A stretch of DNA of 64,000 bases from Chryseobacterium aquifrigidense (GCF_006716485.1 NZ_VFPD01000001.1:959806-1023805), one strand, 5' to 3'. Positions 32,724 through 42,114 are shown, counted from the stretch's first letter. Made by a program: numbers and translations. The notes: generated by a model from the sequence alone, not told the origin.

Positions 32724-34085
32724 TTATGAATTCTGCTTAATTCTTTTCGCAGACATATTCAGGAATCGTTTCACCAGGAAAACAGCGGAGACCGTTAATC
32801 CCAGTCCAAGTGCGATCCACATTCCGAATGCACCCATCTCCAAAGTAACACAGAAGAAATATCCTAAAGGAATCGTAATGACCCAATAGGCAATGAAGGT
32901 GTAAATAGATGGAATTTTCACATCCTGTAATCCTCTAAGCATTCCTAATGCGGTTACTTGAATTCCGTCAGAAAGCTGGAAGAGTGCTGCAATAATCATG
33001 AGTTTTGAAGCCAGCATAATCACTTCCACTTCTTCTTTTTTCGTGAAGAAAGTAGGGAGTATATTTCTTCCTAAAATAAATACCAATCCACAGATGCACA
33101 TGAAAATAAAGGCTATCTTCAGATTGTTGATTCCTACCTTTCTAAGTTCCACAAAATTCTGTTCACCCACTTTTCTACCGATCATTACCGTAGAAGCAAC
33201 ACTAAACCCAACACATAAGTTAAAGGTGAAAGAAGCCATACTTAAGGCGATCTGGTGGGATGCAATATCATGTGCAGAAATCAATCCGCAGATAAATGCA
33301 GCTCCTGCAAAAGCGGTTACTTCAAAGAACATCTGTAAAGCTGTAGGCAATCCCAGTTTCACCATTTTATCAAACATTTGTTTGGAGAAATCCTTGATTT
33401 TTAAAGAGAAATCTTTGATATAACGTCTTGTTTTTTCTTCTTTCACCAAGACAAAATAAAGGAAAACCACCATGAAAATTCTGGAAATCAACGTTGCCAA
33501 AGCAGAGCCCTGTACTCCCATCGCGGGAATTCCCCAAAGTCCTTTGATAAAGACATAGTTTAAGGCAATATTGATGATATTGGCAATAATAGTTGCTTTG
33601 GTAACTCCAATGGTATAGGACAAACCTTCAGAAACTTCACGAAGGGTCTGAAATGCCATAAATGGGATCATGCTGACTACCATGATACTTAAGAAACCTA
33701 CCGTATCAGGAATAATCTTGGCCGGCTGCCCGGAGTGATAGAGTAGCGGCATCCCCAAAAGGAGAATGACCATCAGAATTACCCCAACAGACATGTTGAT
33801 GATAAACCCATGGCTGAAAACAGAGTTAATTGTCGCATGATCCTCTCTTGAATGTGCTTCCGAAACCAATGGCGGGATGGCAAATGAAAAGCCCAGTGCT
33901 AATACAAATATGGAGAAAAACACCGCATTCCCTAATGAAACGGATGCCAACGCATCAGCACCCAATAGTTTTCCGACAATAATATTATCGAATAAGTTTA
34001 CCGAAACCTGCCCCACCTGGGTAAGCATCACAGGCAGAGCCAAAGTCAGGCATTCTTTTGTATAGTTTTTGTTTAAAAAGTTCAT
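32724..34085 (-). CDS. MATE-family multidrug efflux pump (NorM-like)
   Basis: 453 residues with about 12 membrane helices in two homologous halves, in the inner membrane, exporting cationic drugs in exchange for Na+ or H+. The first half begins ECLTLALPVMLTQVGQV with DNIIVGKLLGADALASVS, typical of MATE helix 1-2. The second half shows MFFEVTAFAGAAFICG and VASTVMIGRKVGEQNF. The acidic E in MFFEVTAF is the expected coupling position. It is monocistronic with its own terminator. Family certain; substrate range not predictable. Confidence 0.93.
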   Translation of the reverse strand: MNFLNKNYTKECLTLALPVMLTQVGQVSVNLFDNIIVGKLLGADALASVSLGNAVFFSIFVLALGFSFAIPPLVSEAHSREDHATINSVFSHGFIINMSVGVILMVILLLGMPLLYHSGQPAKIIPDTVGFLSIMVVSMIPFMAFQTLREVSEGLSYTIGVTKATIIANIINIALNYVFIKGLWGIPAMGVQGSALATLISRIFMVVFLYFVLVKEEKTRRYIKDFSLKIKDFSKQMFDKMVKLGLPTALQMFFEVTAFAGAAFICGLISAHDIASHQIALSMASFTFNLCVGFSVASTVMIGRKVGEQNFVELRKVGINNLKIAFIFMCICGLVFILGRNILPTFFTKKEEVEVIMLASKLMIIAALFQLSDGIQVTALGMLRGLQDVKIPSIYTFIAYWVITIPLGYFFCVTLEMGAFGMWIALGLGLTVSAVFLVKRFLNMSAKRIKQNS

Positions 34086-34127
34086 AATATTTTAAGATTC
34101 ATATAGTTTATAATTCAAATTGGGTCA

Positions 34128-34162
34128 AAAAAAAATTTGCAGTGGTAACACTGCAAATTTTT
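34128..34162 (-). terminator. Terminator of the sigma-54 activator gene
   Basis: AAATTTGCAGTG and CACTGCAAATTT arms, read on the minus strand into a T-run, just past the stop at 34186. Confidence 0.82.
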
Positions 34163-34185
34163 ATAATATAGTAAATAATAGGCTA

Positions 34186-35370
34186 TTATTTCCTTACAAA
34201 ACTTGCAACGTCACCTTCAGAAACTGTGTTTCCACCAAGAATAATCAACCTCTCGACAACATTCCTTAATTCTCTGATATTTCCAGTCCATGAAAGTGCT
34301 TTTAAAGCATCAATAGCTTTATCATCAAACTTTTTCGTAGAAGTACCATGCTCATCAGCAATCATTCCTGAAAAGTGCTCAACCAATAATTTGATATCTT
34401 CTTTTCTTTCATCCAACGGCGGAACATAGATTTCAATAACAGAAAGTCTGTGATAAAGGTCTTCTCTGAATTTTCCTTCCTCAATTTCTTTCTGCATGTT
34501 TTTATTGGTTGCTGCAATTACTCTCACATCAACTTTAATTTCTTTATCACTTCCCACAGGAGAAACCTTACTTTCCTGTAGTGCCCTCAATACTTTAGCC
34601 TGAGCAATAAGGCTCATATCTCCAATCTCATCAAGGAAGATAGTACCACCATTGGCCTGCTCAAATTTTCCCTGCTTATCTTTAATAGCACCTGTAAAAG
34701 ATCCTTTTACGTGTCCGAAAAGTTCAGACTCAATAAGTTCAGACGGAATAGCAGCACAGTTTACCTCTATCATAGGACCTCTTGCACGGTCACTCTGATT
34801 ATGGATAGCATGAGCTACCAGCTCTTTTCCTGCACCGTTCGGCCCTGTAATCAGAACTCTGGCGTCGGAAGCAGCTACCTTTTCAATCATATCCTGAATC
34901 TTTTGAAGAGCAGGAGAGGTACCAATCATCTGGTATTTTTTACTTACTTTTCTCTTTAAGGTTTTATTTTCAGTCTGGAGATTTTTGTTTTCTTTCTTCA
35001 GGGTCTCTTTCACCAATGCATTTTTCACACTTGTAATCAATCTGTTGATATCAATTGGCTTGGAGATAAAATCATATGCGCCCTCTTTCAAACAGGAAAC
35101 AGCGGAATCAATATCTGCGTGTCCTGAGATCATGATAAAAGTAGTTTCTGGTTTTAATGCAAGACTTTGTTTCAAAAGCTCTGTTCCTGAAAGCTTAGGC
35201 ATTTTGATATCAGAAATCACCAATGCGAAATCTTCTTTTTCTACCTGTTTGTAACCTTCAAGGCCGTCTTCGGCAATAACAAATTCATAATCGGTTAGTT
35301 CATCCGAAAGAATACTGTGAAGTACCCCCGAGATTGCTTTTTCGTCTTCTACTATAAGGATTTTTTGCAT
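34186..35370 (-). CDS. NtrC-type response regulator lacking a DNA-binding domain
   Basis: 394 residues. The receiver domain spans 1-120 with phosphoacceptor D54 in VISDIKMP. A coiled linker (122-142) leads to a sigma-54 AAA+ domain (146-394): Walker A is GPNGAGKE (176-183), the sigma-54 contact loop is GSFTGA (223-228, usual GAFTGA) and Walker B is GGTIFLDEIGD. The protein ends at SEGDVASFVRK, right after the AAA+ lid, so the Fis-type helix-turn-helix of NtrC (~470 residues) is missing. The frame closes normally, and a good terminator follows. A -7 box lies 6 nt before the ATG. It probably activates RpoN from solution or through a partner. No histidine kinase is adjacent. Confidence 0.93.
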   Translation of the reverse strand: MQKILIVEDEKAISGVLHSILSDELTDYEFVIAEDGLEGYKQVEKEDFALVISDIKMPKLSGTELLKQSLALKPETTFIMISGHADIDSAVSCLKEGAYDFISKPIDINRLITSVKNALVKETLKKENKNLQTENKTLKRKVSKKYQMIGTSPALQKIQDMIEKVAASDARVLITGPNGAGKELVAHAIHNQSDRARGPMIEVNCAAIPSELIESELFGHVKGSFTGAIKDKQGKFEQANGGTIFLDEIGDMSLIAQAKVLRALQESKVSPVGSDKEIKVDVRVIAATNKNMQKEIEEGKFREDLYHRLSVIEIYVPPLDERKEDIKLLVEHFSGMIADEHGTSTKKFDDKAIDALKALSWTGNIRELRNVVERLIILGGNTVSEGDVASFVRK

Positions 35371-35375
35371 AGTTG

Positions 35376-35383
35376 CAAATTTA
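35376..35383 (-). promoter_or_regulatory. -7 promoter box of the sigma-54 activator
   Basis: TAAATTTG followed by C on the minus strand, with its G 6 nt before the ATG at 35370; a leaderless transcript is implied. Confidence 0.7.
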
Positions 35384-35426
35384 AATTTTTTGTTTCAATT
35401 ATTAGCAAAAACTGTACCTAAATATT

Positions 35427-36086
35427 CTATTTTGAGTAGTCTCTTCTTCCAAAAATGGCAGATCCAACCCTCACAGAGTTAGCCCCACACTCGATTGCTA
35501 TCGGGAAATCATCACTCATTCCCATTGATAAAGTATTTAATGTTTTTGATTGATTTAATTCATCAAAAAGCTTCTTCAGTGTTAAAAATTCATTTCTAAC
35601 CTGCTGCTCATCATCGGTGAATGTTGCCATTCCCATCAGGCCGGTAATTTCAACATGCGGAAACTTACCTTCAATAGATTGTTGGAAAAGATCTTTTGCT
35701 TCGGAAATTTCAAGCCCGAACTTGCTTTCTTCAGCTGCAATTTTTACCTGCAGAAGAACTTTAATGATTCTGTTATTCTTTCCTGCTTCTTTATTGATCT
35801 CTGTTAATAATTTTTCTGAATCCACACTTTGTATGGTATCTATAAAAGAAGCAATGTACTTCACTTTGTTGGTCTGTAAGTGACCAATCAGATGCCATTG
35901 GATATCCTGAGGAAGAAGAGGGGCTTTTTCCATCAGTTCCTGTACTTTATTTTCTCCAAAAACCTTTTGCCCGAGATCATATACTTCCTCTATTGCAGAA
36001 GCCGGATGTGTTTTTGAAACAGCAACCAGCTGAACATTGGATGGCAGCTGGTCTTTTATAGTTTTATAATTTTCTTTAATACTCAT
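35427..36086 (-). CDS. yggS: YggS-family PLP homeostasis protein
   Basis: 219 residues. This PLP-binding alanine-racemase-fold protein has no known catalysis and buffers pyridoxal phosphate in the cytoplasm. The PLP lysine is in LVAVSKTHPA. The family markers FGENKVQE, WHLIGHLQTNKVK, GLMGMATF and LSMGMSDDF are all intact. The length is slightly below the usual 230. A box GAAATTTG (one change from consensus) lies 6 nt before the ATG, like that of the next gene downstream. It probably has its own transcript. Confidence 0.95.
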   Translation of the reverse strand: MSIKENYKTIKDQLPSNVQLVAVSKTHPASAIEEVYDLGQKVFGENKVQELMEKAPLLPQDIQWHLIGHLQTNKVKYIASFIDTIQSVDSEKLLTEINKEAGKNNRIIKVLLQVKIAAEESKFGLEISEAKDLFQQSIEGKFPHVEITGLMGMATFTDDEQQVRNEFLTLKKLFDELNQSKTLNTLSMGMSDDFPIAIECGANSVRVGSAIFGRRDYSK

Positions 36087-36091
36087 AGATG

Positions 36092-36099
36092 CAAATTTC
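36092..36099 (-). promoter_or_regulatory. Probable -7 box of yggS
   Basis: GAAATTTG followed by C on the minus strand, one mismatch to TAnnTTTG, its G 6 nt from the ATG at 36086. Confidence 0.45.
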
Positions 36100-36160
36100 C
36101 GAAAATTCCCCGACAGTTGCCAGTTATGAATACATTTTACATGACACTTTTATGGTAAAA

Positions 36161-37030
36161 TTAATTCAGAACCTCATTGATCTTTGGATACTGAGAGATT
36201 TTTCTGAACACAAATTTGTTGCTCTTCTGCAGTTTTTCAATAAACATATCCAGTTCATTGATAGAGTCTGCATCTCTCAGATACTGGTCGTGGGTAAGGA
36301 ATACCAGGTGTCTCGAAGTTTTTTCAAGATCGTTTAAGAAAATACTGTCTACTTTCTTGATCATGGCTTCATGACTTCCTTTTAGAGTCATTTTCTGAGA
36401 AGGTCTCCATTCAAGATCCCAGCCAATTACTTTGTAGCCGGCTTTTTTAAGGCCATCTGCTGCTACAGTGGAACTTTTGATATCTGTTACATTAATATTG
36501 TTGAGTCTCCAGATATTTCTTCCGGGAGTTCTTGCTATTTTATCGGTAAGCTTCAGGCTGTCTTTGGCGATATCAAAATCATGAACTACAGCTTGTGCAT
36601 TCTTATAAAAATCTGTGTATTTATTGTGAGCATGAGAAAAACTGTGATTGGCCAGTTCTACAAGAGGATTTTGCTTAAGCAGGAGCAGGTCATCTTTTTG
36701 TTTTTTACTTCCATAAGCATGTTTACCCACCAGAAAGGCAGTTGCACAAACATTTCTTTTGTCCAGGATTTTTAAAAGGTTTTCTGTTCCCTGATTAGGG
36801 CCGTCATCAAAAGTAAGGTAGATCACTCTTTTATCCGGGTCTACGTTTTCATCATCCATATGATTGGGGATTATTTCTGCGGAAGGATGTTCCTGTGAAC
36901 TGACGACGGGGTCATTATTCACTTCATTTTTGAAATTGCAGCTGTTCAATAAAGCCGAAGTTGCACTCATCAATGCAACCATCCCAAGAAAAGTCATATT
37001 TTTTGACTTTCCCGCAAAAATTTTTTTCAT
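36161..37030 (-). CDS. Polysaccharide deacetylase (NodB-type) lipoprotein
   Basis: 289 residues from ATG 37030 (MKKIFAGKSKN); an ATG at 37075 would add 15 residues with no signal character. The lipobox is SALLNSC, so it is a lipoprotein. The NodB domain follows from about residue 65: YLTFDDGPNQGT supplies the catalytic and metal Asp, ELANHSFSHAH the two metal His, and ARTPGRNIWR the Arg motif. It removes acetyl (or formyl) groups from N-acetyl sugars of peptidoglycan or exopolysaccharide. It lies 74 bases upstream of yggS on the same strand. Confidence 0.9.
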   Translation of the reverse strand: MKKIFAGKSKNMTFLGMVALMSATSALLNSCNFKNEVNNDPVVSSQEHPSAEIIPNHMDDENVDPDKRVIYLTFDDGPNQGTENLLKILDKRNVCATAFLVGKHAYGSKKQKDDLLLLKQNPLVELANHSFSHAHNKYTDFYKNAQAVVHDFDIAKDSLKLTDKIARTPGRNIWRLNNINVTDIKSSTVAADGLKKAGYKVIGWDLEWRPSQKMTLKGSHEAMIKKVDSIFLNDLEKTSRHLVFLTHDQYLRDADSINELDMFIEKLQKSNKFVFRKISQYPKINEVLN

Positions 37031-37326
37031 AAAGATAATGGAATTTAAATTGTTAAAAATCGTTAAAAATAACAAGTGAAAATTAACAAATTATATGCCA
37101 AGCTGTGCAGTGTTTTTTCTTTTTAAGTTTATTTTAAGAACTTTATTATAAGACAGATTTTCATTGATTGATGGATAGTAAATTTATGATTTGTTTTTCT
37201 TTATTATTTAACATTTATAAATGCGAAACTAATAGTTTTCTTCTATATATATTGGTGTTTTGATATTCCTCATGGAATGGGGAATTATTTTATTTTAACA
37301 AAAAGTATGAAACTTTTATAAAATCG
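37031..37326. other. Intergenic region with one weak hairpin
   Basis: 296 AT-rich bases. A TTCCTCAT/ATGGGGAA hairpin lies at about 37265-37284, and AAAAGT/ACTTTT just after the DUF72 stop may serve as its terminator on the minus strand. No gene is seen. Confidence 0.4.
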
Positions 37327-38055
37327 TTATTTTAAAATGCTTTTTAAATACAGAGAATTTTTAATAGCTGCAGTTCCCCAGGTATTATTGAAGAAGATAA
37401 ATGAGGTTTGCTTACTATCTTTAATCTTTTCAGCCAGTGACTCCATAAAATCTTTGCTATACTCTGATTTATAAAGAACGGGCTTCCCATGAAGTCTGTA
37501 ATAGAGTATTTCCGCATGGTTAATAATAAGGTCTTCGGGAAGATTGCCGGGAAAACTTACACCTGAGAAAACAATATTGTGCTTTTTTAAAAACTCAAAT
37601 ATTTCTTTTTGCCACCATGAACTGTGACGGAATTCAATGACGTTCAGAAATCCATGATCAATATTGTTGATGATCCGTTCTATATTCTCTGTTGTATTGG
37701 TAAAGGAAGGAGGAAGCTGATATAGAAATCCGGAAAGTTTATCCTTCAGGCCGTTTTGAATATGATTGCAGAATAGAGCAATCTCGTCTCTGGAATTTTC
37801 AAGCCTGTTTTGATGCGTGATGGATTTTGGAATTTTAATGAAGAATCTGAAATCATCAGGTGTTTCATCATGCCACTTCAATAATGTTTTTGAGGTCGGT
37901 TTTCTATAAAAAGTAGAATTGATTTCTACCGCATTGAATGTTTTTGAGTATAAAGAAAGAAAATCTTTACTTTGGGCATTTTCAGGATATAAAGACCCTT
38001 TCCAGTCGTTATTGTAAAATCCCGAGCACCCTATGTAAAGATTTTCTTTTGTCAT
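37327..38055 (-). CDS. DUF72-family protein
   Basis: 242 residues of the DUF72 TIM-barrel-like family: IGCSGFYNNDWKG near the start, the NAVEINSTFYRKP motif, FFIKIPKSITH, FLYQLPPSF and NVIEFRHSSWW. The biochemical role of this family is not established. It starts 4 bases after the copA stop, so it is probably the last gene of the copA transcript. That is odd, because nothing links DUF72 to copper. The length is normal. Confidence 0.9.
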   Translation of the reverse strand: MTKENLYIGCSGFYNNDWKGSLYPENAQSKDFLSLYSKTFNAVEINSTFYRKPTSKTLLKWHDETPDDFRFFIKIPKSITHQNRLENSRDEIALFCNHIQNGLKDKLSGFLYQLPPSFTNTTENIERIINNIDHGFLNVIEFRHSSWWQKEIFEFLKKHNIVFSGVSFPGNLPEDLIINHAEILYYRLHGKPVLYKSEYSKDFMESLAEKIKDSKQTSFIFFNNTWGTAAIKNSLYLKSILK

Positions 38056-38059
38056 GTTG

Positions 38060-40921
38060 TTATTTTATATCCAGATCTACAGAGTTTAATCTTAGTGAAT
38101 TCAGTATCACAGACAGGGAACTGAAGCTCATTGCTGCAGCCGCAATCATTGGTGATAACAGAACTCCGAAAAATGGATACAATAATCCTGCCGCAACCGG
38201 AACTCCCAGAACATTATAGATGAATGCGAAGAACAAATTCTCTTTAATGTTTTTGAGAAGCTTTTCACTAAGTAATTTAGCTTTGGCTACCCCTAAGATA
38301 TCTCCTTTTAATAAGGTGATCTCAGCACTTTCAATGGCAACATCCGTTCCTGTTCCCATGGCAATTCCAACATCAGATTGTGCAAGGGCAGGAGAGTCAT
38401 TGATTCCGTCTCCAGTCATAGCAACGATCTTGCCTTGCTGCTGTAGTTTTTTTACTTCGTTCAGTTTATCTTCAGGAAGACAATTGGCTTTGAAATGTTT
38501 GATTCCTAACTCATCAGCTACGGCTTTGGCTGTATGCTCGTTATCCCCGGTCATCATGATGACATCTATCCCTTCGCTCATCAGTTGTTTTACCGCTTTT
38601 TTAGAGCTTTCTTTGATTTTATCTGTAAAGCTTACGAATCCCAGCACCTGCTGATCCTGTGCGATATACGAAATCGTATGGGCTTTCGACTGAACTTCTA
38701 CTGCTTTCTGTTTTAAGTTCTCAGGAATCACAATCTGATGTGAGGTCAATAGACTTTCATTTCCCAGATAAGCTGTCTTGCCATTGATATTTCCTTTCAC
38801 TCCTTTTCCGGATATATTTTCAAACTGATCTACTTTTTCCGCCGTCAGATTTTCTTCTTTTGCTCTTTTTATGACAGCATTGGAAAGCGGATGTTCAGAA
38901 TTTTGATTCAGAGAAAAAGCCAGTTTTAAAATCTGATGCTGATCTCCGTTTATTGTTTCAATATGCTCTACTGAAGGTTTCCCTTCTGTTAAAGTTCCTG
39001 TTTTATCTGTAATCAGAACATTTACTTTATTCATCTGTTCAAGAGCTTCGGCATTTTTGATAAGGATTCCGTTTTTGGCACCTTTCCCTATTCCTACCAT
39101 TAAAGACATTGGAGTTGCCAGCCCAAGAGCACAAGGACAAGCTACAATTAAAACTGCTACAGCATTTACAAATGCAAATAAGGTTCTTTTTCCTTCCGGA
39201 CCGAAAAACTGCCACAGGATGAAAGTAAGGACTGCAATAAGAATGACTACAGGAACAAATACTTTTGAAACCTTATCTGTAAGTTTCTGGATGGGAGCTT
39301 TGCTTCGGCTGGCTTCATTAACCATTTTAATGATTTGGGAAAGAAGGGTTTCGTCACCTACTTTTTCCGCTTTCATAATGAATACCTGATTACCGTTGAT
39401 GGTTCCGGAAGATACTTTATCATCTACATTTTTTTCAACAGGAACAGGTTCTCCGGTAATCATACTTTCATCTACGATAGAATTTCCCTCGGTAATTTTT
39501 CCGTCCACAGGAATTTTTTCGCCTGGTTTTACTTTTAATAAGTCGCCTATTTTCACCTGAGAAAGCAGGACTTTCTTTTCTTCGCCATTTATCATAAGAT
39601 TGGCTTCATCCGGTGAAAGGTTCATTAATTCTTTAATGGCATTTCCTGTTTTTTTATGAGCCGCAGCTTCCATCAGCTGACCTAAAATGACAAGAGTTAA
39701 AATCACACAGACCGCCTCAAAATACAATGGGATTTCATGGTTGTGACCACGAATTTCATGCGGAATAATGTCCGGGAAAATTAATGCTACAATACTGAAA
39801 ATAAAGGCCGCAGCCACTCCCAGTGCAATAAGGCTGAACATATTGAGATTCCATGTTTTGAAGGAAACCCATCCTCTTTTCAACAGAAACCAGCCTGAAT
39901 AAAACATCACCGGAAGTGTTAAAGCAAGTTCAATAAATCCCTGAATCTGATGAGAGAAAGGGAAGTTGATCAACATTCCTCCCATTGAAAGGATGAAAAC
40001 CGGAATAGTAAACACCAGTGAAGTAATGAATTTTCTTTTTAATATAGTATAGGTTTCATCTTCATCATCATCAGCGCTGTCGGGCATTCTTACGAGATCC
40101 ATTCCGCAGATCGGACAGTCTCCCGGTTCATCACGAATGATTTCCGGGTGCATAGGGCAGGTATATTTTGCGGTTTTCTTTTCAGGGTATTTTACAAGAT
40201 CCATTCCGCAAACCGGACATCCCACATTGGAATCGTAGGTTTTATCGCCTTCACAATACATCGGGCAATAATATCTGCCTGCCATTTCATCAGTTACTTT
40301 AGGCGTTTCATGACTATGGCTGTGATGGTGATCATGATGGCTGTGAGAATGAGAGTGATGCTGGTGTAAATTTGCTTTTTGGGCAAGTTCTTCCGTGATT
40401 GGTTCTAAATCCATATGACAGACAGGGCAACTGCCTTTCTCATCATATACTTTGTCGCCTTCACAAAACATCGGACAATAATGCTTCCCGATACTATTTT
40501 TAAAGCTTTCAGGAAGGTTGGATGATGAGTAGGTTGGTTTGTGATTAGGATCTTTAGCCAGCTTTTCTTCAATAGGAACCAGATACATTTTGCAGACAGG
40601 ACATCTTTCACCTTGTTTGAAATATACTTTATCTCCTTCACATTCCATTGGACAATAGTATACTGAAGACGGAGATACGCGGTCCTGAGGTTTTACAAAG
40701 GCTGTTTCAGGATGATTTGGATCTTCAAGTCTGTATTTTCCTATTTCTGCCAGTGCGTCATTTAATATTGAAAGTTTCACTTCATGATCCGAAGTGATGG
40801 TTGCGGTATGGGTTTCCAGATTGACATCGGCTTTAACACCGTCAACACTGTTCAGTTGATTTGAAATTTTTTTCTGGCAGCCGGAACAGGTCATTCCGAG
40901 TATTTTATACTGTTGTTCCAT
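38060..40921 (-). CDS. copA: Copper-translocating P1B-type ATPase with four heavy-metal-binding repeats
   Basis: 953 residues from ATG 40921 ([15 protein letters not shown]); an earlier ATG at 40951 adds ten residues without family support. It pumps Cu(I) out across the inner membrane. In order: an HMA domain with C12xxC15; heavy-metal-binding (YCPM...CPVCxM) modules at ~88-117 and ~147-175; a His-rich run at ~186-205; two more modules at ~217-244 and ~252-279; then eight membrane helices. ATPase motifs: TGEP, the channel CPC in [12 protein letters not shown], phosphorylation site DKTGTLTEG, and [11 protein letters not shown]. CopA usually has about 750-800 residues; the extra length is the metal-binding N-terminus. 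DUF72 follows by 4 bases. Confidence 0.95.
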   Translation of the reverse strand: MEQQYKILGMTCSGCQKKISNQLNSVDGVKADVNLETHTATITSDHEVKLSILNDALAEIGKYRLEDPNHPETAFVKPQDRVSPSSVYYCPMECEGDKVYFKQGERCPVCKMYLVPIEEKLAKDPNHKPTYSSSNLPESFKNSIGKHYCPMFCEGDKVYDEKGSCPVCHMDLEPITEELAQKANLHQHHSHSHSHHDHHHSHSHETPKVTDEMAGRYYCPMYCEGDKTYDSNVGCPVCGMDLVKYPEKKTAKYTCPMHPEIIRDEPGDCPICGMDLVRMPDSADDDEDETYTILKRKFITSLVFTIPVFILSMGGMLINFPFSHQIQGFIELALTLPVMFYSGWFLLKRGWVSFKTWNLNMFSLIALGVAAAFIFSIVALIFPDIIPHEIRGHNHEIPLYFEAVCVILTLVILGQLMEAAAHKKTGNAIKELMNLSPDEANLMINGEEKKVLLSQVKIGDLLKVKPGEKIPVDGKITEGNSIVDESMITGEPVPVEKNVDDKVSSGTINGNQVFIMKAEKVGDETLLSQIIKMVNEASRSKAPIQKLTDKVSKVFVPVVILIAVLTFILWQFFGPEGKRTLFAFVNAVAVLIVACPCALGLATPMSLMVGIGKGAKNGILIKNAEALEQMNKVNVLITDKTGTLTEGKPSVEHIETINGDQHQILKLAFSLNQNSEHPLSNAVIKRAKEENLTAEKVDQFENISGKGVKGNINGKTAYLGNESLLTSHQIVIPENLKQKAVEVQSKAHTISYIAQDQQVLGFVSFTDKIKESSKKAVKQLMSEGIDVIMMTGDNEHTAKAVADELGIKHFKANCLPEDKLNEVKKLQQQGKIVAMTGDGINDSPALAQSDVGIAMGTGTDVAIESAEITLLKGDILGVAKAKLLSEKLLKNIKENLFFAFIYNVLGVPVAAGLLYPFFGVLLSPMIAAAAMSFSSLSVILNSLRLNSVDLDIK

Positions 40922-41003
40922 GATTCTTAAATTTATAGTACAAATTTCCAAAATGGAAAACTAAGGTTGTTATAAATTTAAGGATAATAGTTATAAAATT
41001 AAG

Positions 41004-41141
41004 TTGGAGGGTGAAGGTGTTAGTGAGTGGGAGAGTATAAGAGTAAGAGGGTTTGAGAGTTGTAGGGTGTGAGCGTTTGAGAGTTTGTAATTGAAATAGG
41101 AATATTTAACTCCTTTACCTCTAAACGCTCAAATACTCAAA
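41004..41141. repeat. G-skewed quasi-periodic element with C-skewed right arm
   Basis: The left part is built from words like GAGGGTTTGAGAGTTGTAGG and the right part (41107-41141) from CTCAAATACTCAAATTT. TGAGCGTTT and AAACGCTCA pair perfectly. It lies between the AraC-type gene and copA, and its words match those of the 13329-13445 tract in reverse complement. Confidence 0.55.
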
Positions 41142-41142
41142 T

Positions 41143-41703
41143 TTATAGATTGTCAAGCGCTTTGCGATGGTGTTCTTTGAGTTTTTTGAATTCAGTAGGC
41201 GTGAATCCTGTTATATTCCGGAACTGGGAAGAAAGGTGTTGTACACTTTTATAACCTAGTTTTCCTGCAATTTCAGTAAGATTGAATTCATTATATAAAA
41301 GGAGCTCTTTGACTTTTTCAATTTTCTGAAGAATGAAGAATTGCTCCAATGTAATATTTTCGTTTTGAGAAAATGTCTTGGAAAGAGCGCTGTAATCTTT
41401 GTGAAGTTTCGAACTTAAAAATTCGGAAAGCAGGAAGTCTTCCGGGATATCAAGATCGCTTATTTTGATAATGATCAGGTTTTTAATTTTTTCTACTGTC
41501 TGATGAGCTGAATCCATAATCCTTTCAAAGCCTGTATCAAGCAGCTCTTTTTCTATAATCTGCATTTTTTCAGAAGATACTTCAGCTTCTGTTTCCACTT
41601 CCCCCAATAAGACATTCGTTGTCTCTACCTCTGCATTGCGGAAAATATTTTCTACTGCCGCAATACATCTGTTGCAGACCATATTTTTTATAAAGATCTT
41701 CAT
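41143..41703 (-). CDS. AraC-family regulator fused to a heavy-metal-associated (HMA-like) domain
   Basis: 186 residues. The N-terminal ~70 look like an HMA metal-binding domain: KIFIKNMVCNRCIAAVENIF with C10xxC13, and a ferredoxin-like continuation. Residues ~85-186 are an AraC-type double helix-turn-helix, ending SVQHLSSQFRNITGFTPTEF. This suggests a regulator that binds Cu(I) or another soft metal directly and controls the neighbouring copA. It is transcribed on the same strand, upstream copA being separated by a repeat element. Its ATG overlaps the thioesterase stop by 4 bases (ATGA), so it is translationally coupled to that gene. Metal specificity is inferred. Confidence 0.85.
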   Translation of the reverse strand: MKIFIKNMVCNRCIAAVENIFRNAEVETTNVLLGEVETEAEVSSEKMQIIEKELLDTGFERIMDSAHQTVEKIKNLIIIKISDLDIPEDFLLSEFLSSKLHKDYSALSKTFSQNENITLEQFFILQKIEKVKELLLYNEFNLTEIAGKLGYKSVQHLSSQFRNITGFTPTEFKKLKEHHRKALDNL

Positions 41704-42095
41704 AGGCTGTTATTTAACCTGTCTTTTACGAATTCTATCTGGGTTTTGCCGTGAGGAGCAGGATTGCCTTCTTCGTTAAGATTTACCATTACAATTCTTT
41801 CTACCGTAATAATGGTTTGATGGGTCATTTTGTTTCTTACATCACATCTTAAAGTAATAGAAGAAGATCCGAAATGAGTAGCTTCAATTCCTATTTCTAT
41901 AATATCTCCTTGCTTGGCTGAGCTGACAAAGTTGATTTCAGAAATAAATTTTGTTACTACTTTGGTATTTTCCAACTGAATGATAGCATAAAGAGCCGCT
42001 TCTTCATCTATCCATTGAAGGAGTCTTCCTCCGAAAAGTGAATGATTGGGGTTTAAGTCTTCGGGTTTTACCCATTTTCTGGTATGGTAGTTCAT
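41700..42095 (-). CDS. Acyl-CoA thioesterase (hotdog fold, YciA/BFIT-like)
   Basis: 131 residues forming one hotdog domain: FGGRLLQWIDEEAALYA holds the helix with the catalytic Asp/Glu region, FISEINFVSSAKQGDIIEI is the typical central strand and HFGSSSITLRCDVRN follows. Such enzymes hydrolyse acyl-CoA to free acid and CoA in the cytoplasm; chain-length preference is unknown. It has a consensus -7 box 20 nt upstream and is the first gene of a two-gene operon with the HMA-AraC regulator, which it overlaps by 4 bases. The functional link is unclear. Confidence 0.9.
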   Translation of the reverse strand: MNYHTRKWVKPEDLNPNHSLFGGRLLQWIDEEAALYAIIQLENTKVVTKFISEINFVSSAKQGDIIEIGIEATHFGSSSITLRCDVRNKMTHQTIITVERIVMVNLNEEGNPAPHGKTQIEFVKDRLNNSL

Positions 42096-42114
42096 CTTTT
42101 AATAATTTGCAGTA

